This document shows positions 1 through 5,823 of a DNA stretch of 10,911 bases, piece by piece (within the stretch, counting starts at the first letter, position 1; every line of letters starts with the position of its first letter). The notes beneath the pieces were generated by a model. The model had not been told where the DNA came from and did no database searches. It saw nothing but the letters and a program-made list of their open reading frames with translations. The stretch spans positions 1-10,911 of the forward strand of contig PWQC01000029.1 of NCBI GenBank assembly GCA_003556925.1. Reading direction: 5' to 3'. The stretch comes from Candidatus Nealsoniibacteriota bacterium. GTDB taxonomy: Bacteria > Patescibacteriota > Minisyncoccia > Minisyncoccales > GWA2-38-27. The translations under genes and the position numbers were made by a program.

Positions 1-648
1 AACCACTTCTCCCTTATATCTACCCAAAAAAAGAGCTATCTGATTGTCTTCAGAAAATAATTTAAACTGATCTAAAAGATACTGATAAGAAAAACGAACA
101 AAATCATGCCTTTGAGCTGTTTTTGAATATAATTCGCTAAAAAGCTTTAAATCATCGCTTTTTTTTATCTCTATCTCTGGATCTTTTATTCCTTTCCTAA
201 TTAAATATCTCGTAGTTTTTCTCATAGGAGTTAAAAGATCTTGAGAAGTAAGGTCCAATTCCCACGTTTGCTCTGGATGAATGTGAATAGGAGCTTTCTT
301 TAAGCTATTATCCTGAAAGGAATTTTTCTCCCAGATAAAGGAAATTCGAGCAAAAGAGACTTTGTCTATTTTTTTAAAATATTGAACTAAGGCTTGAAAC
401 ACTTCTTTTCTATTCTTTAAAACAACCGGCCCATGAGGAATGAAAAAAAAGCTACCTCTTTTAGCTTTTATCTTTATTATCAAAGCAACCCCCTTTAAAT
501 TAGGATCAAAGAAACCAACGCGCCATATCTGATGTCCTATTTTTTTTTGAAATTCCCCCCAGTTCCAAGAATGCAAAAAGGTTTTTTCTTGACAAGAAAA
601 TAGAAATTCCTCCCATTCTTTTTTATCTTTTAACTCTTTAACTTCCAT
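1..648 (-). CDS. FemAB-family peptidoglycan interpeptide-bridge aminoacyltransferase, N-terminal 216 residues (3' end outside window)
   Basis: Reading from ATG at 648-646 gives 216 uninterrupted codons that run off the window edge, so the C-terminal part is missing; complete family members are usually about 330-420 residues. FemA/FemB/FemX proteins are cytoplasmic, GNAT-fold transferases that move an amino acid from aminoacyl-tRNA onto the stem peptide of lipid-linked peptidoglycan precursors. Visible family marks are FLHSWNWGEFQ at 24-34, IPHGPVV at 70-76, the segment at 128-153 (TWELDL followed by MRKTTRYLIRKG) and the SELYSKTAQRHDF stretch at 171-183. Which amino acid and which acceptor are used cannot be told from this part. 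It lies downstream of hsp20 beyond a strong terminator and seems to have its own promoter. The ATG is chosen because the family N-terminus begins there and a -10-like box abuts it; there is no Shine-Dalgarno at normal spacing. Family assignment is firm, exact role inferred. Confidence 0.88.
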   Translation of the reverse strand, partial: MEVKELKDKKEWEEFLFSCQEKTFLHSWNWGEFQKKIGHQIWRVGFFDPNLKGVALIIKIKAKRGSFFFIPHGPVVLKNRKEVFQALVQYFKKIDKVSFARISFIWEKNSFQDNSLKKAPIHIHPEQTWELDLTSQDLLTPMRKTTRYLIRKGIKDPEIEIKKSDDLKLFSELYSKTAQRHDFVRFSYQYLLDQFKLFSEDNQIALFLGRYKGEVV

Positions 649-654
649 AAAATA

Positions 655-683
655 ATCTTATCATCCTTTTCTTTTATAGGCAA
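655..683 (-). promoter_or_regulatory. Putative extended -10 promoter of the FemAB-family gene, giving a leaderless mRNA
   Basis: On the minus strand a -35-like TTGCCT (683-678; 4 of 6 matches) is followed after 17 nt by TAAGAT (660-655; 4 of 6), which is preceded by TGA, i.e. the TGn of an extended -10. The -10 box ends six bases before the ATG at 648-646, so transcription would start at or next to the start codon. The -35 overlaps the distal arm of the hsp20 terminator. The call rests on sequence match only, and weak boxes are common in AT-rich DNA. Confidence 0.4.
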
Positions 684-719
684 GAATAAAAAAAGCGCCT
701 TAGGCGCTTTTTTTATTCT
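683..719 (-). terminator. Intrinsic terminator of hsp20 (perfect 18-bp inverted repeat)
   Basis: Bases 683-700 and 702-719 are perfect inverted complements around a single central base. The GC core (GCGCC/GGCGC) is flanked by seven A and seven T, so it looks like a factor-independent terminator in either direction. It overlaps the hsp20 stop codon TAA (715-713) and the last two sense codons. Because FemAB lies downstream on the same strand, the natural reading is that it ends the hsp20 transcript and insulates FemAB. Confidence 0.9.
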
Positions 720-1126
720 GTTTCTATCTTTATTTTTTTCTTCTCCTTCTTTGTCTTCTTAAGATTAATATTTAATACTCCATCTTTCATTTTAGCTTCT
801 ACTTTGTCTGGATCAACTTCGGCGGGCAAAGGAAAAAACCTGCTAAACTCTCCATATTCTCTTTCATATCTATAAAATTTCTTCTTTTTCTCTTCTTTTT
901 CTTTTTCTTTTTTCCCGCTTATCTTTATGCTGTCTGGATTTACATCTATCTCTATATTTTCTGATTTTATTCCAGGAACATTAGCTGTAACTACTACCTC
1001 TTTCTCACTTTCCGAAATGTCTACCTTAGGAAATTTTGGCTCAAAGTCAAATAGTTCGTCCATTTCAAATAGAGAAGGAATTTCAGAATCTGAAAATAAA
1101 GAAGGAAGGTTTTTTCGAATTTTCAT
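713..1126 (-). CDS. Small heat-shock protein, Hsp20/alpha-crystallin family
   Basis: This 137-residue protein has the size and layout of bacterial small heat-shock proteins, ATP-independent holdases that bind unfolding proteins as oligomers in the cytoplasm. A short N-terminal arm (1-32) is followed by the alpha-crystallin domain from PKVDISE (33-39) to the diagnostic GVLNINL (116-122). A C-terminal IKI (132-134) matches the I-x-I motif that docks on a neighbouring subunit. A lysine/glutamate-rich stretch (72-83) fills the loop before YRYEREYGEF (85-94). The gene is monocistronic: its own consensus promoter lies upstream and a perfect-palindrome terminator overlaps the stop. A CIRCE-like dyad over the promoter suggests HrcA repression and heat induction (inference). 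The start is the only ATG fitting the family N-terminus. There is no Shine-Dalgarno; the roughly 30-nt leader is almost entirely A/T. Confidence 0.95.
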   Translation of the reverse strand: MKIRKNLPSLFSDSEIPSLFEMDELFDFEPKFPKVDISESEKEVVVTANVPGIKSENIEIDVNPDSIKISGKKEKEKEEKKKKFYRYEREYGEFSRFFPLPAEVDPDKVEAKMKDGVLNINLKKTKKEKKKIKIETE

Positions 1127-1164
1127 AATAATTTATTTTATTATTTTTTTTCGACCTTTCTTTC

Positions 1165-1192
1165 ATTATAAAAAAGTTAGCAGTCTTGTCAA
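1165..1192 (-). promoter_or_regulatory. hsp20 promoter, perfect sigma70 hexamers
   Basis: On the minus strand TTGACA (1192-1187) and TATAAT (1170-1165), both full consensus, are separated by 16 nt. The predicted transcript starts near 1158 and has a leader of about 32 nt before the ATG at 1126. The -35 box overlaps the TGA stop (1191-1189) of the upstream aminotransferase. Such a strong core promoter before a stress gene implies that a repressor keeps it down, which fits the dyad laid over the -35. Confidence 0.85.
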
Positions 1193-1203
1193 GAGTCTGC
1201 TAA
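1177..1203 (-). promoter_or_regulatory. CIRCE-like operator (putative HrcA site) over the hsp20 -35; also a terminator-like hairpin
   Basis: The minus strand reads TTAGCAGAC-N9-GACTGCTAA. The CIRCE consensus bound by the heat-shock repressor HrcA is TTAGCACTC-N9-GAGTGCTAA, so 15 of 18 arm positions match with exact spacing, and all six outermost bases of each arm are identical. The N9 contains TTGACA, the -35 box, so a bound repressor would block polymerase. The outer left arm is the Leu-Ala-Asp codons of the upstream gene, followed by its Ser codon and TGA. The dyad is followed by C and six T, so in RNA it could instead, or also, terminate the lysS operon. HrcA control is inferred; hrcA itself is not in the window. 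Confidence 0.65.
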
Positions 1204-2379
1204 TAAAGAGACCACCCTCTCAGCTTTTTTTTCAGAAATATTAATATGAGTGGGTAAATTTATTGTTTTTTGAGCGTATTCTTCGGCTATGGGGCAATCT
1301 CCCTTAATATATCCCATCTTTCTTAAATTGGCGTCATCAGGGGCGATAGGACTAGTGTACCAGTCCCCTATTAAAATGTTCTGACTCCACGCTTTTTTGA
1401 TAATCTCATGGGCCTTAAACTTTACTACCGGGAATCTTAAATAACTCTGTTTTTCGTCAGGTAGGTCAATTGATAGTTTTTCAGCGTAAAAATTAGCTAT
1501 CTTTTTTCTATGAAGATAAAATTTATCAATTTTCTTAAATTGATGACAAGCTAAAGAGGCTAAAGCGTTAGGCATCTTCCTGGGAAAATAATTAGGCTTA
1601 CCTCCTTGTTTCTCTTTGTCGGTTACCGCCTTAGAAAGAAGATGAATTTTTTGAAAAAAAACTAGAAGATATTTACCTGGAAAAGAATAAAAAGGTACAA
1701 CAAAAAAATTAACCAATAAAGGATGTAAAAGTTGCTGGAAGATCCAAAAATAAGAAGGATACTTCTGTTCTTCTATCTTTTCTGCTAACTTTAAGTCTTT
1801 AACTATAATCCCTCCCCCATACACAGATGAGATAACTTTATCCCGAGAAAAGCTTAAAAAGCTTGCATCTCCAAAGGTTCCTATTTTTCTTCCTTTGTAC
1901 TCTGCGCCCAGGGCATGAGCGCAGTCTTCAATCAAAATTAAGTTATTTTCTTTAACTATTTCCATTATCTCTTCCATTCGACAAGGCTTTCCGAAAGTAT
2001 GTTGAATAATTAATACTTTTGTTTTCGGGCTTATCTTTCTTTTAAGGTCCTCCGGGTCGATGTTGAAATCATCTTTGATATCTACGTACTTCGGATTTAA
2101 ATTATTCCACAAGATTGGAGTAACCAAAGCAGAGCAGGTAAAGGCCTGAAGTAAAACTTGATCATTTTTCTCTAGCTTTAATGCTTTTAATAAACAGTAA
2201 AGAGAAGATCTTCCGCTATTGTAGAGAAAGATATTAGAAATATTAAAATATTCTTTTAAAAGGCTTTTTAATTCCTCTTCTTTTTTCCCTCTTTTCCAGT
2301 TAAAACATTGAAAGAGAAGTTTAAAAGCTAAAAAAAAATCATCTCTTTCTGTATTTGGAGAGATTGAGATAGAAATCAT
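1189..2379 (-). CDS. DegT/DnrJ/EryC1/StrS-family PLP-dependent aminotransferase
   Basis: This 396-residue protein is a fold-type I, PLP-dependent enzyme of the family that usually transaminates keto-sugars on nucleotide carriers, for example in surface-glycan amino-sugar synthesis. Visible marks are the cofactor phosphate region NSGRSSL (54-60), EDCAHALGAEYKG (151-163) with Asp152 expected to hold the pyridine nitrogen, and FSRDKVISSVYGGG (177-190) with Lys181 as the expected Schiff-base lysine. A C-terminal helix resembling ISEKKAERVVSLL (381-393) closes the domain. Oddly, residues about 212-250 are strongly hydrophobic and aromatic, suggesting a membrane-facing or substrate loop. The start ATG overlaps the stop of the MurF-like gene (ATGA), so the two are probably translationally coupled. 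No Shine-Dalgarno is seen. Substrate is unknown; the envelope-gene context suggests a cell-surface sugar. The family call is firm, the pathway is not. Confidence 0.88.
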   Translation of the reverse strand: MISISISPNTERDDFFLAFKLLFQCFNWKRGKKEEELKSLLKEYFNISNIFLYNSGRSSLYCLLKALKLEKNDQVLLQAFTCSALVTPILWNNLNPKYVDIKDDFNIDPEDLKRKISPKTKVLIIQHTFGKPCRMEEIMEIVKENNLILIEDCAHALGAEYKGRKIGTFGDASFLSFSRDKVISSVYGGGIIVKDLKLAEKIEEQKYPSYFWIFQQLLHPLLVNFFVVPFYSFPGKYLLVFFQKIHLLSKAVTDKEKQGGKPNYFPRKMPNALASLACHQFKKIDKFYLHRKKIANFYAEKLSIDLPDEKQSYLRFPVVKFKAHEIIKKAWSQNILIGDWYTSPIAPDDANLRKMGYIKGDCPIAEEYAQKTINLPTHINISEKKAERVVSLLADS

Positions 2380-3899
2380 ATCTTTTTAATTATTTCTTTT
2401 TTAACCCTGCCTTCTATTAATATAGTGTCTTCCTTTGAGCAAAAAGATTTAATTTTTTGAACTGCTTTTTGAGGGTCCTCTATTAAAACGGCTCTCTGAG
2501 ATTCCATCTCTTTAAAATAGTCTGGGGTAGTAATAATAGCCAGGTCGCAAACTTCATCAATCTTTCCTCCTATCTTTTTATGAACCTTTGAAGCGGCCGA
2601 TCCCAGCTCTATTAAGCAAGGCATAATGATAACTTTTTTCCCCTTACATCTCTTTAAATAATTTAAATCTGCTATAACCCCCGTCGGATTGGCAGAATAA
2701 GAAGAATCTATGACAATATAGCCCCTCTTACTTCTAAAAACTCTTATTCCGGTCATTTCAGGGGTAATATTAAGACACCCTTTCTTAATCTCGGGCCAAG
2801 TCATTCCTACTTCTTTAGCTGCTCCTATGGCTAGTAATAGATTGTTAATATTATGTTTGCCATAAGTTTTAACTTCAATATCTATAAGATCATTGACGCG
2901 GCCAGAGATAAAATCAAGACCCATCTCATAATCAGAAAACCAAAAATCAGCCTCTCTTTTAAAGGCACAAAGCTTTTTCCGCTTCTTTGTTTTTTGGAAG
3001 ATTTCTAAACATAATTTATCGTCCCCGTTAAAAAATACAACGTTGGCCACCTCTATCAACTCTTTCCCTCCTTCAGCTTCAATCAGATTCTCCATTGAAC
3101 CGAAAAGAGCTAAATGCTGTTCGTTAATACCAGCGACTATCCCTATTTTAGGTTTTGCTATATCAGCCAATAATTTGACTCCTCCTTTGTTGTAAGCGGC
3201 CATCTCACAGACAAAGATATCGTGATCTTCTTTTAAATCTTTTAAAATAGTCTGAGAAATTCCCATCTCTGAATTTTTGTGATCCTCGGTTTTTAAAACA
3301 TTAAATTTCTCCGATAAAATAGCAGCTAAAAATTCTTTAGTAGTGGTCTTCCCATAACTGCCGGTAATGCCAATAACAATTAATTTTTGTTTTTCCCTCT
3401 TTAGTTTCGCTTTTTTAATTATTCTCTTTCTTTCCAAGATAGTAATTGGTTGTAAAATAAAGATCAAAAAAGGGAAAATAAGACAAGAAAAAATATCAAA
3501 TACCAAGAGATAAATAATAATCTTTTCTGAAAACAAAGAAAAAGAGAGATAAGAAAAGATGATTAAAAATAAAAAGAAAGCTACAGGTAGGGTTTTTTTA
3601 GTGAAAACGGGTTTTTTAAGTGTCCCCTCAACAAACTTTATAGAGACATTTAAAAATTCAGCGAAATATAAAATAAATAAAAGAGAGAGAATAATTAATC
3701 GACCAAAATCGATTAAAAGAAAAAACAAGATAATTATTTTTACAATAACCACTTTATTAAAAAATAAAGAGCTACCTTGTTTTGTTTTGAGATAGTCTAA
3801 AAGTCTTCCCCAATGATATTCCTTTAATTGACACAAGTAAAGAAAAAATAGAGCAGACTTAATCTCTTTTATAATCCAGAAAAGAATTAGAAAAATCAT
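2376..3899 (-). CDS. MurF-like Mur ligase with an N-terminal multi-pass membrane domain
   Basis: Residues from about 172 to 507 form the catalytic and C-terminal domains of a Mur ligase. They show P-loop ITGSYGKTTT (178-187, Lys184), CEMAAY with Glu232 for Mg2+, INEQHLALFGS (258-268), YGKHNINN (346-353), DSSYSANP (398-405; the MurF signature is D-D-x-Y-N-A-N-P) and ELGSAASKVHKKIG (431-444). MurF joins D-Ala-D-Ala to UDP-MurNAc-tripeptide, the last cytoplasmic step of stem-peptide synthesis. The first 170 residues are not the usual UDP-binding domain. They hold about five hydrophobic segments (near 1-21, 48-66, 67-84, 105-123, 127-152) followed by a basic stretch (157-172), so the catalytic part should sit on the inner face of the membrane. 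Both ends overlap neighbours by 4 nt. It may be the cell's MurF or a paralogue acting on another or lipid-linked substrate; no second MurF can be excluded. Confidence 0.85.
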   Translation of the reverse strand: MIFLILFWIIKEIKSALFFLYLCQLKEYHWGRLLDYLKTKQGSSLFFNKVVIVKIIILFFLLIDFGRLIILSLLFILYFAEFLNVSIKFVEGTLKKPVFTKKTLPVAFFLFLIIFSYLSFSLFSEKIIIYLLVFDIFSCLIFPFLIFILQPITILERKRIIKKAKLKREKQKLIVIGITGSYGKTTTKEFLAAILSEKFNVLKTEDHKNSEMGISQTILKDLKEDHDIFVCEMAAYNKGGVKLLADIAKPKIGIVAGINEQHLALFGSMENLIEAEGGKELIEVANVVFFNGDDKLCLEIFQKTKKRKKLCAFKREADFWFSDYEMGLDFISGRVNDLIDIEVKTYGKHNINNLLLAIGAAKEVGMTWPEIKKGCLNITPEMTGIRVFRSKRGYIVIDSSYSANPTGVIADLNYLKRCKGKKVIIMPCLIELGSAASKVHKKIGGKIDEVCDLAIITTPDYFKEMESQRAVLIEDPQKAVQKIKSFCSKEDTILIEGRVKKEIIKKI

Positions 3900-4591
3900 A
3901 TATTGTTTAGTATTTTTTCTACCAACAAATCAGGCACTTCTATCTCTAGGGCATGTCCGGCATAGGGAATAATTTCTAAAACGTCTTTTTCTATCAATTT
4001 AACATGGGATAAGGGGGTTATTCTATCATTTTTCCCCCAAATTAAAACAGTTTTATCTAAAGACCTTAAAGAAGAAAGGTCTTGAGAAATTATATTTTGT
4101 AAAGTTTCTTTCATTACTCCTTGATAATAAGGATAATCTGTCTTAATTAATTTGTAAATAACTTTTTTGCAAAAAAGAGGGCATGGAACCCTTAAAGAGA
4201 AAATTCTTTTTTTAAGGGTATTTTTTCTTACCAAAGAGGGAGCAACAAGAAATAATCTCTTTACCTTTTTTTCTATATTATAAATCAAAGCAATACTTCC
4301 GCCAAAAGAGTGCCCTAAAAGATAAAAATTTTTAATTTTAACTTTTTTAATAAATTCATCTAAAAATTCTTTGAAATCATCCATCTGCCAAGCCTCTTTA
4401 GGCTCTTCTGATTTTCCGAAACCAGGAAGATCGGGAACAATAACCTGAAATTTAAATGATAGAAGATTGATTACTTTAATCCATTTTTGAGAAGATGATC
4501 CCCAACCATGTAAAATTAAAAAAGGACTCCCCTCCCCTGAAATCTTATAGTTTATATCTAACCCCTTAATTTGAATTTTTTTTTCTTGCAT
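3896..4591 (-). CDS. Alpha/beta-hydrolase fold protein
   Basis: At 231 residues this is a compact alpha/beta hydrolase with a complete catalytic set: oxyanion-hole HGWG (28-31), nucleophile elbow GHSFGG (93-98, Ser95), acid Asp189 in WGKNDR (185-190) and His213 in YAGHALEIEVP (210-220). PDLPGFGKS (53-61) is the usual strand-4 turn. No signal peptide is seen, so it is probably cytoplasmic. The cap (about 120-175) is basic and aromatic. The substrate cannot be named; the family includes esterases, peptidases, lipases and thioesterases. Its ATG lies 26 nt inside the end of serS, and its TGA overlaps the MurF-like ATG as ATGA, so it is locked between the two and probably co-translated. No other in-frame ATG occurs before residue 70, which supports the start. 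Its place in front of MurF hints at an envelope role, but that is inference. Confidence 0.88.
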   Translation of the reverse strand: MQEKKIQIKGLDINYKISGEGSPFLILHGWGSSSQKWIKVINLLSFKFQVIVPDLPGFGKSEEPKEAWQMDDFKEFLDEFIKKVKIKNFYLLGHSFGGSIALIYNIEKKVKRLFLVAPSLVRKNTLKKRIFSLRVPCPLFCKKVIYKLIKTDYPYYQGVMKETLQNIISQDLSSLRSLDKTVLIWGKNDRITPLSHVKLIEKDVLEIIPYAGHALEIEVPDLLVEKILNNI

Positions 4592-5822
4592 TAATGGTTT
4601 TTAATTTCAAATAAGGATGCAAAGCCTCTGGCACCTTAACACTACCATCTTCTTGTTGAAACTGCTCCAAGATGGCGGGAATTAAGCGACTAGTTGCCAG
4701 ACCTGAGGCATTTAAGGTATGAACAAAATAAGTCTTATTTGTCTTTTTTTCTCTGTATTTTATATTTCCTCTTCTAGCTTGATAATCTAAAGCATTTGAA
4801 ACACTGCTAACCTCTTTATATATACCCATACTGGGAATCCACACTTCAATATCAACGGTTTTGGCCATAGCGACAGAAGCATCACCGGCGGCCAAAAGAG
4901 ACGATTGAAAGTGCAAACCCAAATCAGCGGTTAATTTTTCGGCGTTTTCTAATAACTCCTCAAAAGTTTTCCAAGATTCTCCGGGTAAGACAAATTGAAA
5001 CATCTCTATCTTGTTAAACTGATGACCCCTTATCATCCCTCTTTCTTCTTTTCTATAAGCACCCGCCTCTCTTCTAAAGCACGGGGAATAAGCAAAATAT
5101 TTTAGAGGTAATTCGCTTCCATTTAAAATCTCGTCTCGATGATAATTAGCTAGCATCATCTCACTAGTAGCGTTTAAACATAAATTATCTTGTGTCCAAA
5201 AAAGATCATCTCTAAATTTCGGTAAATGACCAGAAGTATAAGCTGATTTTTCGTTTAATAAAAAGGGAGGAATTAAAAAGGTATAACCGTTTTTTCGATG
5301 AAAATCGATAAAATAATTCAAGAGAGCCCATTCCAACAAAGCGCCTTCATTTTTATAGATCCAAAAGCCGGAACCGGCCATTTTAGCCGCCCTCTTGTAA
5401 TCAATTATATCTAAATCAGAGGCTAATTGAATATGATCTTTAGGAGAGTGTTTTGGCTTTTCTTTAAAAGTTTTAATCACTTGATTGCTTTCTTTCCCTC
5501 CGGGCGGAACATCTGAAGCCACTATGTTTGGTAGAGCAAAAAGATTGTTCTGTATCTCTTTTTTTATTTCTTTAATCTCTTCATCGATTTTTTTAACCTT
5601 ATCTCCTATTAATTTCAATTCTTGAATATCTTTTTCGTCGGGCTTTACTTTTGATCTTTTGTTTCTCTCTTTTTTTAATTCCTCCACTTCGGTTAATAGT
5701 TTTTTTCTTTTATCATCTAAAGAAATTACTTTATCTAAATCAAACTCATCTTCATTAAGCCTTTTAAGTAATGATTTTTTAATCTCTTCTTTATTTTCTC
5801 TGATTTTATTAATATCTAACAT
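4566..5822 (-). CDS. serS: Serine--tRNA ligase (seryl-tRNA synthetase, class II)
   Basis: Charges tRNA-Ser (and tRNA-Sec where present) with serine in the cytoplasm. The 418-residue length is normal for bacterial SerRS. Residues about 30-95 form the charged two-stranded coiled-coil arm that grips the long variable arm of tRNA-Ser. The catalytic domain shows NATSEMML (217-224), motif 2 with FRREAGAYRKEERGMIRGHQ (249-268), EVSSVSNALDYQARR (337-351; the usual form is E-V-S-S-C-S-N-x-x-D-F-Q-A-R-R) and motif 3 around NASGLATSRLIPAILEQFQ (371-389) with Arg379. All expected ATP and serine contacts seem present. It starts one base after the lysS stop (TAA-T-ATG). A GAGG lies 13 nt upstream of the ATG, farther than an ideal Shine-Dalgarno. 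Its last 26 nt overlap the hydrolase gene. Confidence 0.97.
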   Translation of the reverse strand: MLDINKIRENKEEIKKSLLKRLNEDEFDLDKVISLDDKRKKLLTEVEELKKERNKRSKVKPDEKDIQELKLIGDKVKKIDEEIKEIKKEIQNNLFALPNIVASDVPPGGKESNQVIKTFKEKPKHSPKDHIQLASDLDIIDYKRAAKMAGSGFWIYKNEGALLEWALLNYFIDFHRKNGYTFLIPPFLLNEKSAYTSGHLPKFRDDLFWTQDNLCLNATSEMMLANYHRDEILNGSELPLKYFAYSPCFRREAGAYRKEERGMIRGHQFNKIEMFQFVLPGESWKTFEELLENAEKLTADLGLHFQSSLLAAGDASVAMAKTVDIEVWIPSMGIYKEVSSVSNALDYQARRGNIKYREKKTNKTYFVHTLNASGLATSRLIPAILEQFQQEDGSVKVPEALHPYLKLKTINARKKNSN

Positions 5823-5823
5823 A

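Noticed and set aside
927..1244. Plus-strand open frame of 105 codons
   Set aside because: It is antisense to hsp20 and its promoter, is Ser/Phe-rich low-complexity, and the minus-strand gene there is unambiguous.
3559..3795. Plus-strand open frame of 78 codons
   Set aside because: Lies antisense to the hydrophobic N-terminus of the MurF-like gene; Lys/Ile/Asn-rich sequence is what antisense of such a region gives.
2376..3899. MurF-like gene as a fusion by sequencing error of a membrane protein and a ligase
   Set aside because: The frame is continuous through the basic linker, no alternative start precedes the P-loop with a ribosome site, and the upstream ATGA junction fits one gene.
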